From: Pirellulaceae bacterium
GTDB taxonomy: Bacteria > Planctomycetota > Planctomycetia > Pirellulales > Pirellulaceae
Reading direction: 5' to 3'
Length of the DNA stretch: 57,390 bases
Assembly: GCA_022448645.1 (NCBI GenBank)
Contig: JAKVBZ010000027.1
Span: forward strand, 1 to 57,390
A program made the position numbers and the translations under genes. Of the stretch, positions 24,109 to 31,695 are shown in pieces. Every line of letters begins with the position of its first letter. Position 1 is the first letter of the stretch. The notes under the pieces were generated by a model, which was given only the letters and a program-made list of their open reading frames with translations, was not told the DNA's origin and did not search any database.

Positions 24109-26250
24109 TTATTCATTGACTCGCCGAGCCTGTCGACTCGGCGGAGGCAGGCGATAACGATAGTAAGACTCTAAGCAGAGAGTGGCCATGGCCGTACTGT
24201 AGACTCGACCTCCATAGCTTCCCCACGCTGTATCGGCATCCCAACTACCTGTCAAGTTTCCTTGTTGTCGTTGGCTATTTAACAGCGTTTCCTGCAAGGC
24301 CGTATTCCAACGGTCCCAAGTTTCGCCGCCCAATTGATGCAGCGCAAGCGTCGCGTAATACCAGTAGTAAAGATTGGCTCGTCCTTGCCCGGGCAGTTGT
24401 TCGCTGAGGTGCGACATTGCCTCTTGTAATGCGGCCTGATCCGGATCTGGATACAAGAATAAACGACATAACATTGCTTCGGCTGTCATCGTTCGACTGG
24501 GGAATTCTCCGGGACGATAAGCTGCCAAGCCGCGAGAGTCACCCGACGAACAACGATCCAGAAATGCTCGCATTCTTCCCGTGGTGACTTCTGGAACGTC
24601 CAAGCCGGCCAATTCGGCGCTTTTTAGTGCCAGCACTTGCCAGCCGAATTGGCTCATATCGCCTCTGTCCCCAGGCCTGTACCGCCAGCCGCCATCTTGG
24701 GAATTCTGCGCGTTCACGGAGTATGAAACCGCGCGTTGGGCATACGGTAAAATGCGTTCGTCACCGGTCAAGGCAAAAGCTTCACATACGGCGAACAAGG
24801 CGATGCTGTGACAGTACATGCGTGCGTAGGTTCGCGCGTTGCCTCCCAGATCACCGTTGCTGTTTGTGCCTAGGATATACTCCAATCCGTTCTGCACGGA
24901 TTCGCGGTGCTCACCCATGAAATGGGTTTGGCCGGCGCCCAAAAAGGCCAAGACAGCCAGGCCTGTGATTCCTGTGTCCGCGTCCATTCCAGCGCCACCG
25001 CGGTCGTGACCTAAGACACGCGTCTCTCGGCCGCTTCCAAATAGACTCGCATCCCAAGCTCCGTTCGTACTCTGGTTACGGGCTAACCAACTCAGTGCAG
25101 ACTGCACCGCGTTTTCGGTAAACGGACTCCCTCCTCCGGCTCGCACGGTTGCGTCTCGATCTTCGTTCATGCGCAGTCCATAGATGGTGGGTAGGGGAGT
25201 CCCATTGGCGGGTCGGATTTGCGGATTCTGTCCCGACGTGGCAGGCGATGTTGAGTCATCGTTCTGTTTATTTTCAGCGGTGGAAGAATCGTCTGAGAAT
25301 GTTTCGTCGGGCAGGGGCGATGCCTTTGCCGGAGGGCGAGCGTTGGTTCGAATAGTTGTATTATTGATGGAGCCACCGTCTGCCTGAGCGGTGGTTGCAC
25401 GGTCAGCTGGTCCCACGTCGTCGGGTTCTACTGGAGCCTGTTCGAAATCGGCCGTGAGGTTTGTGTTCGGAGCGTCTGGCAATTGTTGAAGGAGATCGGT
25501 TGCGGTATTCGTTGGTTGCGGTATTTCTACCGTGGTCGGTTCTCGTTCCAGTGGAAGATCAAGAGTTTCCAGGTTGTCCCGTTCAACAGAGATCTCAGGC
25601 AACGGATTGAGCATGTCTGTCGAGACAGTGGACTCATTCGGAGTCTCCTCGGTTAGATCCCGAGTTTTCATTGGCGAGACCGCAACCAGTTCGTGAGATG
25701 ACGAATCGACGATCGCAGGTGACGTTAGAGAGGTGTCGGACAATTCGGTCGAAAGGTTTTCGAGCTCGTTGGCCGGGGGTTCCGTGGTTGGAACACTAAA
25801 CACGGGAGGAGTGTCGTGGGGTTCGCGCTCGATTTCTTTAGTGATTGTCTCTAAGGGCTGTCGGTCCAAGGTATTTTGTTGTGGACCCGCAAGTTCTGCG
25901 ATGGTGAACTGGTCCCATGGTTGTGGCTGGGATCGCGTTTGCAGCGAGTCGTCGTCGTATTCAACAGGTGTGCTGTCGGATATTAAAGTTACTTGAATAC
26001 TGTCGCTGTGTTTATTCTGACTGGATGGGTGAACGGCGAACAGTTGCGTTTTATACGCATAGCCGATTAGCAACAAATGTGCAAAAACTGATAAGACGAC
26101 ACATTTCGAAGTGGGTCGAGCTTGTCCCCATCGGGTTCGGCTAATCACCACGAGCGAGACTGTCAGTAACGCGACTCCAGTCCAAAGAACGATCCATACC
26201 GTTCTGGTTGAGGTCAACGTCGTTGTCAGTTGTTCCAGCTGGGGGATCAT
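24109..26250 (-). CDS. TonB-like transmembrane protein with C-terminal alpha/alpha-toroid (squalene-cyclase/prenyltransferase-like repeats)
   Basis: 713 aa. Two N-terminal membrane helices (residues 18-37 and 50-66) are joined by a basic loop (SRTRWGQARPTSK), which puts the loop in the cytoplasm and the C-terminus in the periplasm. The second helix carries S54-x3-H58 (LSVFAH), the spacing of the Ser16/His20 pair in TonB, and is followed by IQVTLIS, like the segment after the TonB helix. Residues about 92-372 are a low-complexity Thr/Glu/Pro/Asp-rich linker. Residues 373-702 are alpha/alpha-toroid repeats (LSWLARNQSTNGAWD, GITGLAVLAFLGAG, NSQDGGWRY, GSWDADTAWGSYGGRVYSTA). No DxDD or zinc-ligand pattern of an active cyclase or prenyltransferase was evident, so the toroid is probably a binding module. 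ATG at 26250 is used; GTG at 26265 is also possible. It is the last gene of the ExbB/ExbD operon. Confidence 0.82.
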   Translation of the reverse strand: MIPQLEQLTTTLTSTRTVWIVLWTGVALLTVSLVVISRTRWGQARPTSKCVVLSVFAHLLLIGYAYKTQLFAVHPSSQNKHSDSIQVTLISDSTPVEYDDDSLQTRSQPQPWDQFTIAELAGPQQNTLDRQPLETITKEIEREPHDTPPVFSVPTTEPPANELENLSTELSDTSLTSPAIVDSSSHELVAVSPMKTRDLTEETPNESTVSTDMLNPLPEISVERDNLETLDLPLEREPTTVEIPQPTNTATDLLQQLPDAPNTNLTADFEQAPVEPDDVGPADRATTAQADGGSINNTTIRTNARPPAKASPLPDETFSDDSSTAENKQNDDSTSPATSGQNPQIRPANGTPLPTIYGLRMNEDRDATVRAGGGSPFTENAVQSALSWLARNQSTNGAWDASLFGSGRETRVLGHDRGGAGMDADTGITGLAVLAFLGAGQTHFMGEHRESVQNGLEYILGTNSNGDLGGNARTYARMYCHSIALFAVCEAFALTGDERILPYAQRAVSYSVNAQNSQDGGWRYRPGDRGDMSQFGWQVLALKSAELAGLDVPEVTTGRMRAFLDRCSSGDSRGLAAYRPGEFPSRTMTAEAMLCRLFLYPDPDQAALQEAMSHLSEQLPGQGRANLYYWYYATLALHQLGGETWDRWNTALQETLLNSQRQQGNLTGSWDADTAWGSYGGRVYSTAMATLCLESYYRYRLPPPSRQARRVNE

Positions 26251-26277
26251 GAAAATAGACCACACTTCACCGTAGGT

Positions 26278-26694
26278 TTATCGTCGAGTCTCTACACTGA
26301 CGGAAATTCCCATTTCTGAAATTCCCGCAATCCGGCAAGCATTCAGTACCGTAGCCACATTCTGAAACGGCCCTTCTGCGTCGCCACGGACTAGGACTCC
26401 CAGGTCCTGGTATTCTTCACGGGCCGCTTCAAGCATCGTAATCAAGTCGTCAATGTTTACCTGGTTCCCACGGAAGCTGATCTCACCGTCAGCATGAACG
26501 TTGATGACTTTTTTCTCTGGAGCCGCCGTCAAAGCACCCGAATTGTTGACGCTTGGTACCTTCAGTCCGATCTTGCGTTCTAATTCTGTGAACTTGGTGC
26601 CGACCATGAAAAAGATGATCAATAGAAAGACGATATCGATCATCGGTGTCATGTTGAGCGTCGGCTGTTCGTCCAGGTGCGTTTTAAGTGGCAT
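26278..26694 (-). CDS. exbD: ExbD/TolR-family biopolymer transport protein
   Basis: 138 aa. A cytoplasmic stub is followed by the single helix NMTPMIDIVFLLIIFFMVG with Asp20 as the proton-relay aspartate (E. coli ExbD Asp25), then a periplasmic domain with the typical INVHADGEISFRGNQVN and VLVRGDAEGPFQNVATVLNAC segments. With ExbB it forms the proton-driven motor of Ton/Tol-type systems. It sits 166 bp after exbB and 27 bp before the toroid protein, its likely mechanical partner. Length and motifs are normal. Confidence 0.95.
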   Translation of the reverse strand: MPLKTHLDEQPTLNMTPMIDIVFLLIIFFMVGTKFTELERKIGLKVPSVNNSGALTAAPEKKVINVHADGEISFRGNQVNIDDLITMLEAAREEYQDLGVLVRGDAEGPFQNVATVLNACRIAGISEMGISVSVETRR

Positions 26695-26860
26695 GGTTAG
26701 GTTCTTGTGTCGTAGGGTGCCCGAGTGTTGGTGCTTAGTTTCACGAAAACAAAGAATTCGCCATGTTTGTCAGGCTTTTCGTCCAATGGTGCGGGAAGGT
26801 GGATTGACGCGGGCGGAGGTGTTGTTACTCGAGTCGGGAAGGCCAAGCTGCGACCTCCAA

Positions 26861-27694
26861 TTAAGCTGCTCTTCCTTTGCGTGACTTGGTTGACGTGTTT
26901 GCTGCAGTTTTCCAGCCGTCTGCGGCAATCTGATGCACAATTTCTTGTCCCAACGCATCGATTTCAATAATTAGTCGGTCCACGCGACTCACGAAGAATA
27001 AATAGGCGATCAATGCGGGGATGGCTACGGTCAATCCAGCGGCTGTGGTTAGTAAGGCTTGACTGATGCCCGCGGCCAGCAGCTCGGGCCTTCCCATTGC
27101 GTCCGAGGTGGCAATGGAATTAAATGCGCTGATCATGCCCACGACCGTGCCCAATAGACCCAACAATGGACTGATTGTAGAAATGCCGTTGAACAGTCGC
27201 AGGTGACGCCGCAAGTCATTGGAGACTCGTTCTCCTGTGTCGATGATCGACTGTTCGACTTCGACAGACGATCGTCCCCACTTCCGAGCTGCAGCTCCAA
27301 AGACTTCCGCCACAGGGCTGCGATTCTCGTCGCAACGGGCTACAGCTTCTTCTGCTGTGAGCTTTCCTTCACGCAATTGTTCCATGAATCGACGGACGAA
27401 GGGCCGTGGAATGACTCGGCCGTGCCTTAGACTGACGGCACGTTCAAAGACAAACACCATGAGCAGGAAGGAGCAGATACTAATGGGGACCAACAATGGA
27501 CCACCTTCATGGACCATTTGTAGCAGATTCTTTGTAGGAATCGGAGCCTCCGCAGCCACGGGCTGAATCGGATCTGTATCGTTGGTGTTCAGGTCAGTTT
27601 GTCCCAGTCCTTGTGAGGTGGCACAGAAAAACAGGAAAACCGCGAACAAGCAGCGGTAGTAGCGCGAGGTTAATTGACGATATTTACGATCCAT
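26861..27694 (-). CDS. exbB: MotA/TolQ/ExbB proton-channel family protein
   Basis: 277 aa. An N-terminal hydrophobic segment with a signal-peptide look (CLFAVFLFFCATSQGLG) and a short acidic extracytoplasmic stretch precede the ExbB core: helix 1 (LLVPISICSFLLMVFVFERAV), a cytoplasmic domain (RFMEQLREGKLTAEEAVARC...RDL-like RLFNGISTI), helix 2 (LLGLLGTVVGMISAF) and helix 3 (ALLTTAAGLTVAIPALIAYLFF). The GLLGTVVGM and T-A-G-L-x-V-A-I-P motifs are diagnostic. ATG at 27694 has AAGG 9 nt upstream. The N-terminal extension with a cleavable signal is common in planctomycete and proteobacterial paralogues outside the classic Ton system. Confidence 0.94.
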   Translation of the reverse strand: MDRKYRQLTSRYYRCLFAVFLFFCATSQGLGQTDLNTNDTDPIQPVAAEAPIPTKNLLQMVHEGGPLLVPISICSFLLMVFVFERAVSLRHGRVIPRPFVRRFMEQLREGKLTAEEAVARCDENRSPVAEVFGAAARKWGRSSVEVEQSIIDTGERVSNDLRRHLRLFNGISTISPLLGLLGTVVGMISAFNSIATSDAMGRPELLAAGISQALLTTAAGLTVAIPALIAYLFFVSRVDRLIIEIDALGQEIVHQIAADGWKTAANTSTKSRKGRAA

Positions 27695-27826
27695 AGTAAC
27701 GAGCCTTATGGAGGACGATTGGTGAGTCTTCAGTTTTTGTTTAGTGGTGTAGTGTGTGCCCTCGGACTAAGCGTGTTGGTCAGAGACGAGAGGCCATGCT
27801 ACGTCGTGTTGTCTGTGCTGCACTTG

Positions 27827-30742
27827 TTAGTTGAGTTCGTCGCGACTGGCCAATTGCATGCGATTCGCTGCCTGATTTGCCTCGTCGGATTGAGGGAATT
27901 CTTTTAATACGCGCGCGTACAAGCGCACGGCTTCCGGCCAGGAACCCTTCATTTCATAACATTTGCCAGCCTGTAGCAGCCCAAGTGCCTGCCACCGTGG
28001 ATACTGATACAGGATCTCGACTCGGAGATACGCTCGGATAGCCTTGTCGTGCTGCTTTTGGTGGAAGTATGTTTCTCCGATCATCCACTGTGCCATGGCT
28101 GCCGTCTCGGATTGACTGCCTGATGATGAGGCCACAACAAGTTCGTAAGCTTCTCTCGCCGCGCTAAATTCTCCTTCGTGAGCCAGGCAGCGACCGATCA
28201 GGTAATGCACTTCGTAAAGTTGTCGGAAATCGGGAAAGTTTTCAACGACCTGTTTCGCAATCGCTAAGGCGTCCGACCAGTGATTGGTTTGTGCCAGCGC
28301 TTGAGCTTGCCGCAAGGGAATGATGGCGGTCCATTTTTGAGAAGCGAATGCCTCGGCATCATCGAGGCGGTTCCTTAATTGAGCGAATCGACGACTAGCG
28401 TCGTCATAGTTTCCCTGTTGATAAACGGATTCAGCGACCCAATAGTGAGCGAATAAAATGAGTTCGTGTTGAGGTAAACGCTCGATCAGCGATTCCAAGG
28501 GTGGTGAAACATCCTCCCATCGACCTGCCAATGCAGCGCTTCGGCCTTGCAGATAGTACACATGTCCTAGTAGGTCGTCGGTACATCCTTGTTCCACAAT
28601 ATTCTGGCATATCTGTTGTACCTGGTCGAAATCCTTGCTGGCGATCGCCTTTTCCGCTAAGCGGTAAGCCGCGTCAGCCCAATAAGAGCTGTCGTGATGG
28701 CCTTCGTAGATCTGCCGAAAGACGGTCGCCGACTCGTCAGGTCTTCCCAAATCGTTATGGACCCAAGCCAGGGCGTACAGGACGGCGCCACGGTGACGAT
28801 AGTCGGGATGGGCATTCAGTAATTGAGTGAGCAAACGGTAGGCATCGGCGTCCTGATCTAACCGATCATGCAGTCGAGCGGCGCCAAAGAGAGCATCTGG
28901 TAGTTGATCACTATCAGGCGATTGATCGATGATTAAATAGTAAGATGCCAGAGCACCTTCCCATCGCTTTTCTCGTTCCTGAGCTCGTGCACGGGCGAGT
29001 GCTGCCAAAGGTGCTTGCCGGCTGCCGCGGTTCTGTTGCATCAATTGCTGAAAAGCCGCCAGAGAGTCGTTGTCGCCGGAGGTTTGCAACCAAAGCAGCC
29101 CATCGTTGCCTGTTTGCACGTAATTGGAAGGATTTCCATCTTCAGCCAGAAAACCGAAAAGCTCAGCGGCCCAAGTCCGGTCCCCTTGTGCCATGGCGGT
29201 TTCAGCCAGGAAATGTGCTACGGGCAATTGTTGTGAGTGATTCGGATACTCTCTTCGAAAGCGATTCCACCAGCGAGAGGCTTCGACCAGTTGTTCGGTT
29301 TTGGCAAGACACATCGCCAAATCCGATTGACACTTTGCCGCGTCGGCGCCTTGAGGTTGCGACGCCAGGTAGGCTTGCAATGGCTCGATTGCCTGGTCGT
29401 ACTGTTCCAGTCCGATGCAAGCCGAGGCGCGCGCTACCTGAATGGCATGCTCTAGGTAGGTTGTTTCGTTCACACGATCCAAAGATTTCAACGCATCTTC
29501 GTATTGTCGATTTCCCAATTGTGCCAAACCACACAAATACCAAGCGCGGTCATTCGGAAGCATGCCGGCTGTCGAATGGAGCCAATCTTGGAAGCACTGA
29601 ACCGCTTCGGGATACTTCTGTTGTACCAACAGGCTTCGCGCGGCTAACTCGCGAATGTTGTTGTGTGTTTCTGAATTACTGGCGTCGCTGGAAAATTCCT
29701 CTTCCAGGGTGTGTATTTGGTCAAAGTCTTGCTGGTCCCAAGCAAGTTGTGCCCAAGCAAGACGTGCTTTGTCCACGAACTCACTCTCCGGACAATGCTG
29801 GATGACAGCAAGGAAGTGGGCTTGAGCGTCTTCCGGATAGGCGGCCTGTCGGTAGGCTTCGCCAGCACGAAAGTGAATTTCAGGAGCCAGGGAATGTTGA
29901 GGTTGATTGGAGACGGCGGCCGAAAAGAGGTTTGCTGCGTCGAGCCAATTTTCTCTGGCCAGATGACTCATCCCGAGCCAAAATAAGGCGCGAGTGCGAA
30001 CTTGATCGTGGTGCGAGTCGTCGACGAAGGAGGAGACATGTCGTTCGGTTGCCGTAAAGTCTTCTTGGCGGTAGGCTGCAATCGCGAGTTGAAGTTGTGC
30101 CTGTCGACGCACCGGCCCGTTTTGTTCCACCAGTTCCTGATATTTGGCGACAGCTTCTTCTTGATGCCCCAACGATTCCAGGGCCCTGGCTAGTCCGAAT
30201 TGTGCCTCGGGTTCTAAAGGGCCGTTTGAGAACTCGGCCAGCAGTTGTGCGAACCATTTTTGAGCTAGGACGGCATCTTCGGTTGCCAAACCTAAGTCAC
30301 CTAGGTACAGCAATGCGTATTGGTTGTGTGGGTCTTGAGGAAAGTGTTCACGGAATTGTTGCAGGCGATCCATTGCCAACTCGGCCTGCCCAGAAAAGTA
30401 CGCCAGTTCGCCTCGGCGGAATTCTGCTTTAGCCGCATAGTTGCTGGACGTTCCATGGGGTGGCAGTTGTTCCAGATACTGCCGATAGAAAGCGTCTGCT
30501 TGGACGTAGTCGGCCAACTGTGTGAGTGATTCTGCAATGCGAAAGATCGCCTCGCCGCGCAAGGCATGCTCAGGGTGCTGTTTGAGGAAAATTTCGAATT
30601 CATCGACGGCCAATTGCCAGCGATTGTTTTTATAATGCGCCGCGGCAACTTTGAACTGATTTTCGGCTGGACCGCCTTCTGCACGTGGAGTCAGCGCAGC
30701 AACCAGCGTGATGACCAGAATTAGATTCTTACATTGGGTCAT
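27827..30742 (-). CDS. Large periplasmic TPR protein (CpoB/YbgF-like repeats) of the ExbB/ExbD operon
   Basis: 971 aa with signal peptide (NLILVITLVAALTPRAEGG) and then more than twenty tetratricopeptide units through to the C-terminus, many of the Tol-Pal CpoB/YbgF or BamD kind (for example AVDEFEIFLKQHPEH, ALFGAARLHDRLDQ, AIRAYLRVEILYQYPRW, AVRLYARVLKEFPQSDEA). No catalytic domain. It should act as a periplasmic scaffold. ATG at 30742 is chosen because it opens the signal peptide; the frame extends to 30781. It is the first gene of a four-gene minus-strand set: TPR protein, ExbB (133 bp later), ExbD, TonB-like toroid protein. The context implies interaction with the ExbB/ExbD motor or its transducer, as CpoB does in the Tol system; this is inference. 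Confidence 0.88.
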   Translation of the reverse strand: MTQCKNLILVITLVAALTPRAEGGPAENQFKVAAAHYKNNRWQLAVDEFEIFLKQHPEHALRGEAIFRIAESLTQLADYVQADAFYRQYLEQLPPHGTSSNYAAKAEFRRGELAYFSGQAELAMDRLQQFREHFPQDPHNQYALLYLGDLGLATEDAVLAQKWFAQLLAEFSNGPLEPEAQFGLARALESLGHQEEAVAKYQELVEQNGPVRRQAQLQLAIAAYRQEDFTATERHVSSFVDDSHHDQVRTRALFWLGMSHLARENWLDAANLFSAAVSNQPQHSLAPEIHFRAGEAYRQAAYPEDAQAHFLAVIQHCPESEFVDKARLAWAQLAWDQQDFDQIHTLEEEFSSDASNSETHNNIRELAARSLLVQQKYPEAVQCFQDWLHSTAGMLPNDRAWYLCGLAQLGNRQYEDALKSLDRVNETTYLEHAIQVARASACIGLEQYDQAIEPLQAYLASQPQGADAAKCQSDLAMCLAKTEQLVEASRWWNRFRREYPNHSQQLPVAHFLAETAMAQGDRTWAAELFGFLAEDGNPSNYVQTGNDGLLWLQTSGDNDSLAAFQQLMQQNRGSRQAPLAALARARAQEREKRWEGALASYYLIIDQSPDSDQLPDALFGAARLHDRLDQDADAYRLLTQLLNAHPDYRHRGAVLYALAWVHNDLGRPDESATVFRQIYEGHHDSSYWADAAYRLAEKAIASKDFDQVQQICQNIVEQGCTDDLLGHVYYLQGRSAALAGRWEDVSPPLESLIERLPQHELILFAHYWVAESVYQQGNYDDASRRFAQLRNRLDDAEAFASQKWTAIIPLRQAQALAQTNHWSDALAIAKQVVENFPDFRQLYEVHYLIGRCLAHEGEFSAAREAYELVVASSSGSQSETAAMAQWMIGETYFHQKQHDKAIRAYLRVEILYQYPRWQALGLLQAGKCYEMKGSWPEAVRLYARVLKEFPQSDEANQAANRMQLASRDELN

Positions 30743-30971
30743 ATGCGTCCATGCCGTAGCGCGTGTGACGGGTGTCACCAACAGCCGAAAACTCCATGTC
30801 TTTCTGCACGAATAGGTTGCGTTTAGAGAAGAGGCGGTATGTTAGTCCGTTCGCTGAATTTGGAGCAAGCCCGACAGTTCAGGGTGAGCTAGCATTGCTA
30901 CTGGTGCCGGCCTCAGAAGGACGTGTCCCTGCCCTGTCTGGAAAAATGCTCGATTCGGGACTCCAATGATG

Positions 30972-31667
30972 TTAGGTGGCGTCGTGTTCTGCGTGGTTGT
31001 GATCGGTTCCCGTTCCGACGATCATCGGTACGAAGGCCACTCGGGTTACCTCGGTTTGGGTGATCGCGCCAGACTTGTCTTTTTCGAACAGCATTAACAC
31101 TTGCTGGGTTTTGCCGACGGGAATCGCCAATCGACCTCCGTTGCCAAGTTGTTGGAGCAGGGCAGGAGGGACACTTTCAGGAGCGGCTGCCGCGACGATG
31201 ATGTCGAATGGTGCTGCGGACGGCCAGCCTTGAGAGCCATCTGCATGATGGACCGTGATCGTGTCGTCGTAGCCCAATCGCTGCAGTCGGGTACGAGCCT
31301 GGGAAGCCAACAAACCAATGGTTTCAATGCTGTGGACTTGGCCGGACAATTCTGCCAATACGGCCGCTTGATACCCCGAGCCGGTGCCAATGTCTAACGC
31401 TCGATCCGTGGGTAACGGTCTCACCAGCTGAGTGGTCAGAGCCACGATGTAGGGTTGCGATATGGTTTGACCGTCACCAATGGCAAGCGGCTTGTCCGCA
31501 TAAGCTTCGCGAACTGACTGGTCCGGGACAAACTCGTGACGAGGCACCTTTTGCATCACCTGCAGCACACTTTCGTCTCGGATATCGCGCTGACACAGTT
31601 GCTGACGAACCATACTTGCCCGTAACTGGTCAGGATCATCTTCAGCATGGTGAGGGATCTGACTCAT
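30972..31667 (-). CDS. pcm: Protein-L-isoaspartate O-methyltransferase
   Basis: 231 aa. SAM-dependent repair enzyme that methylates isoaspartyl residues in damaged proteins. VPRHEFVPD, GDGQTISQPYIVALTTQL and the SAM loop DIGTGSGYQAAVLAELS are characteristic, with VHHADGSQGWP following. It lies 29 bp after the lipoprotein hydrolase gene on the same strand, so the two are likely co-transcribed, and 230 bp before the TPR protein gene. ATG at 31667. The C-terminal tail ends in His/Glu-rich residues (DHNHAEHD). It has no signal peptide, so it acts in the cytoplasm. Confidence 0.95.
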   Translation of the reverse strand: MSQIPHHAEDDPDQLRASMVRQQLCQRDIRDESVLQVMQKVPRHEFVPDQSVREAYADKPLAIGDGQTISQPYIVALTTQLVRPLPTDRALDIGTGSGYQAAVLAELSGQVHSIETIGLLASQARTRLQRLGYDDTITVHHADGSQGWPSAAPFDIIVAAAAPESVPPALLQQLGNGGRLAIPVGKTQQVLMLFEKDKSGAITQTEVTRVAFVPMIVGTGTDHNHAEHDAT

Positions 31668-31695
31668 GGGGTTTCGAGGGTACTCCGTTATCCGT

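Noticed and set aside
28945..29805. 286-aa plus-strand open frame antisense to the TPR protein
   Set aside because: Its composition follows from the conserved TPR codons on the other strand; no domain or start signal was found.
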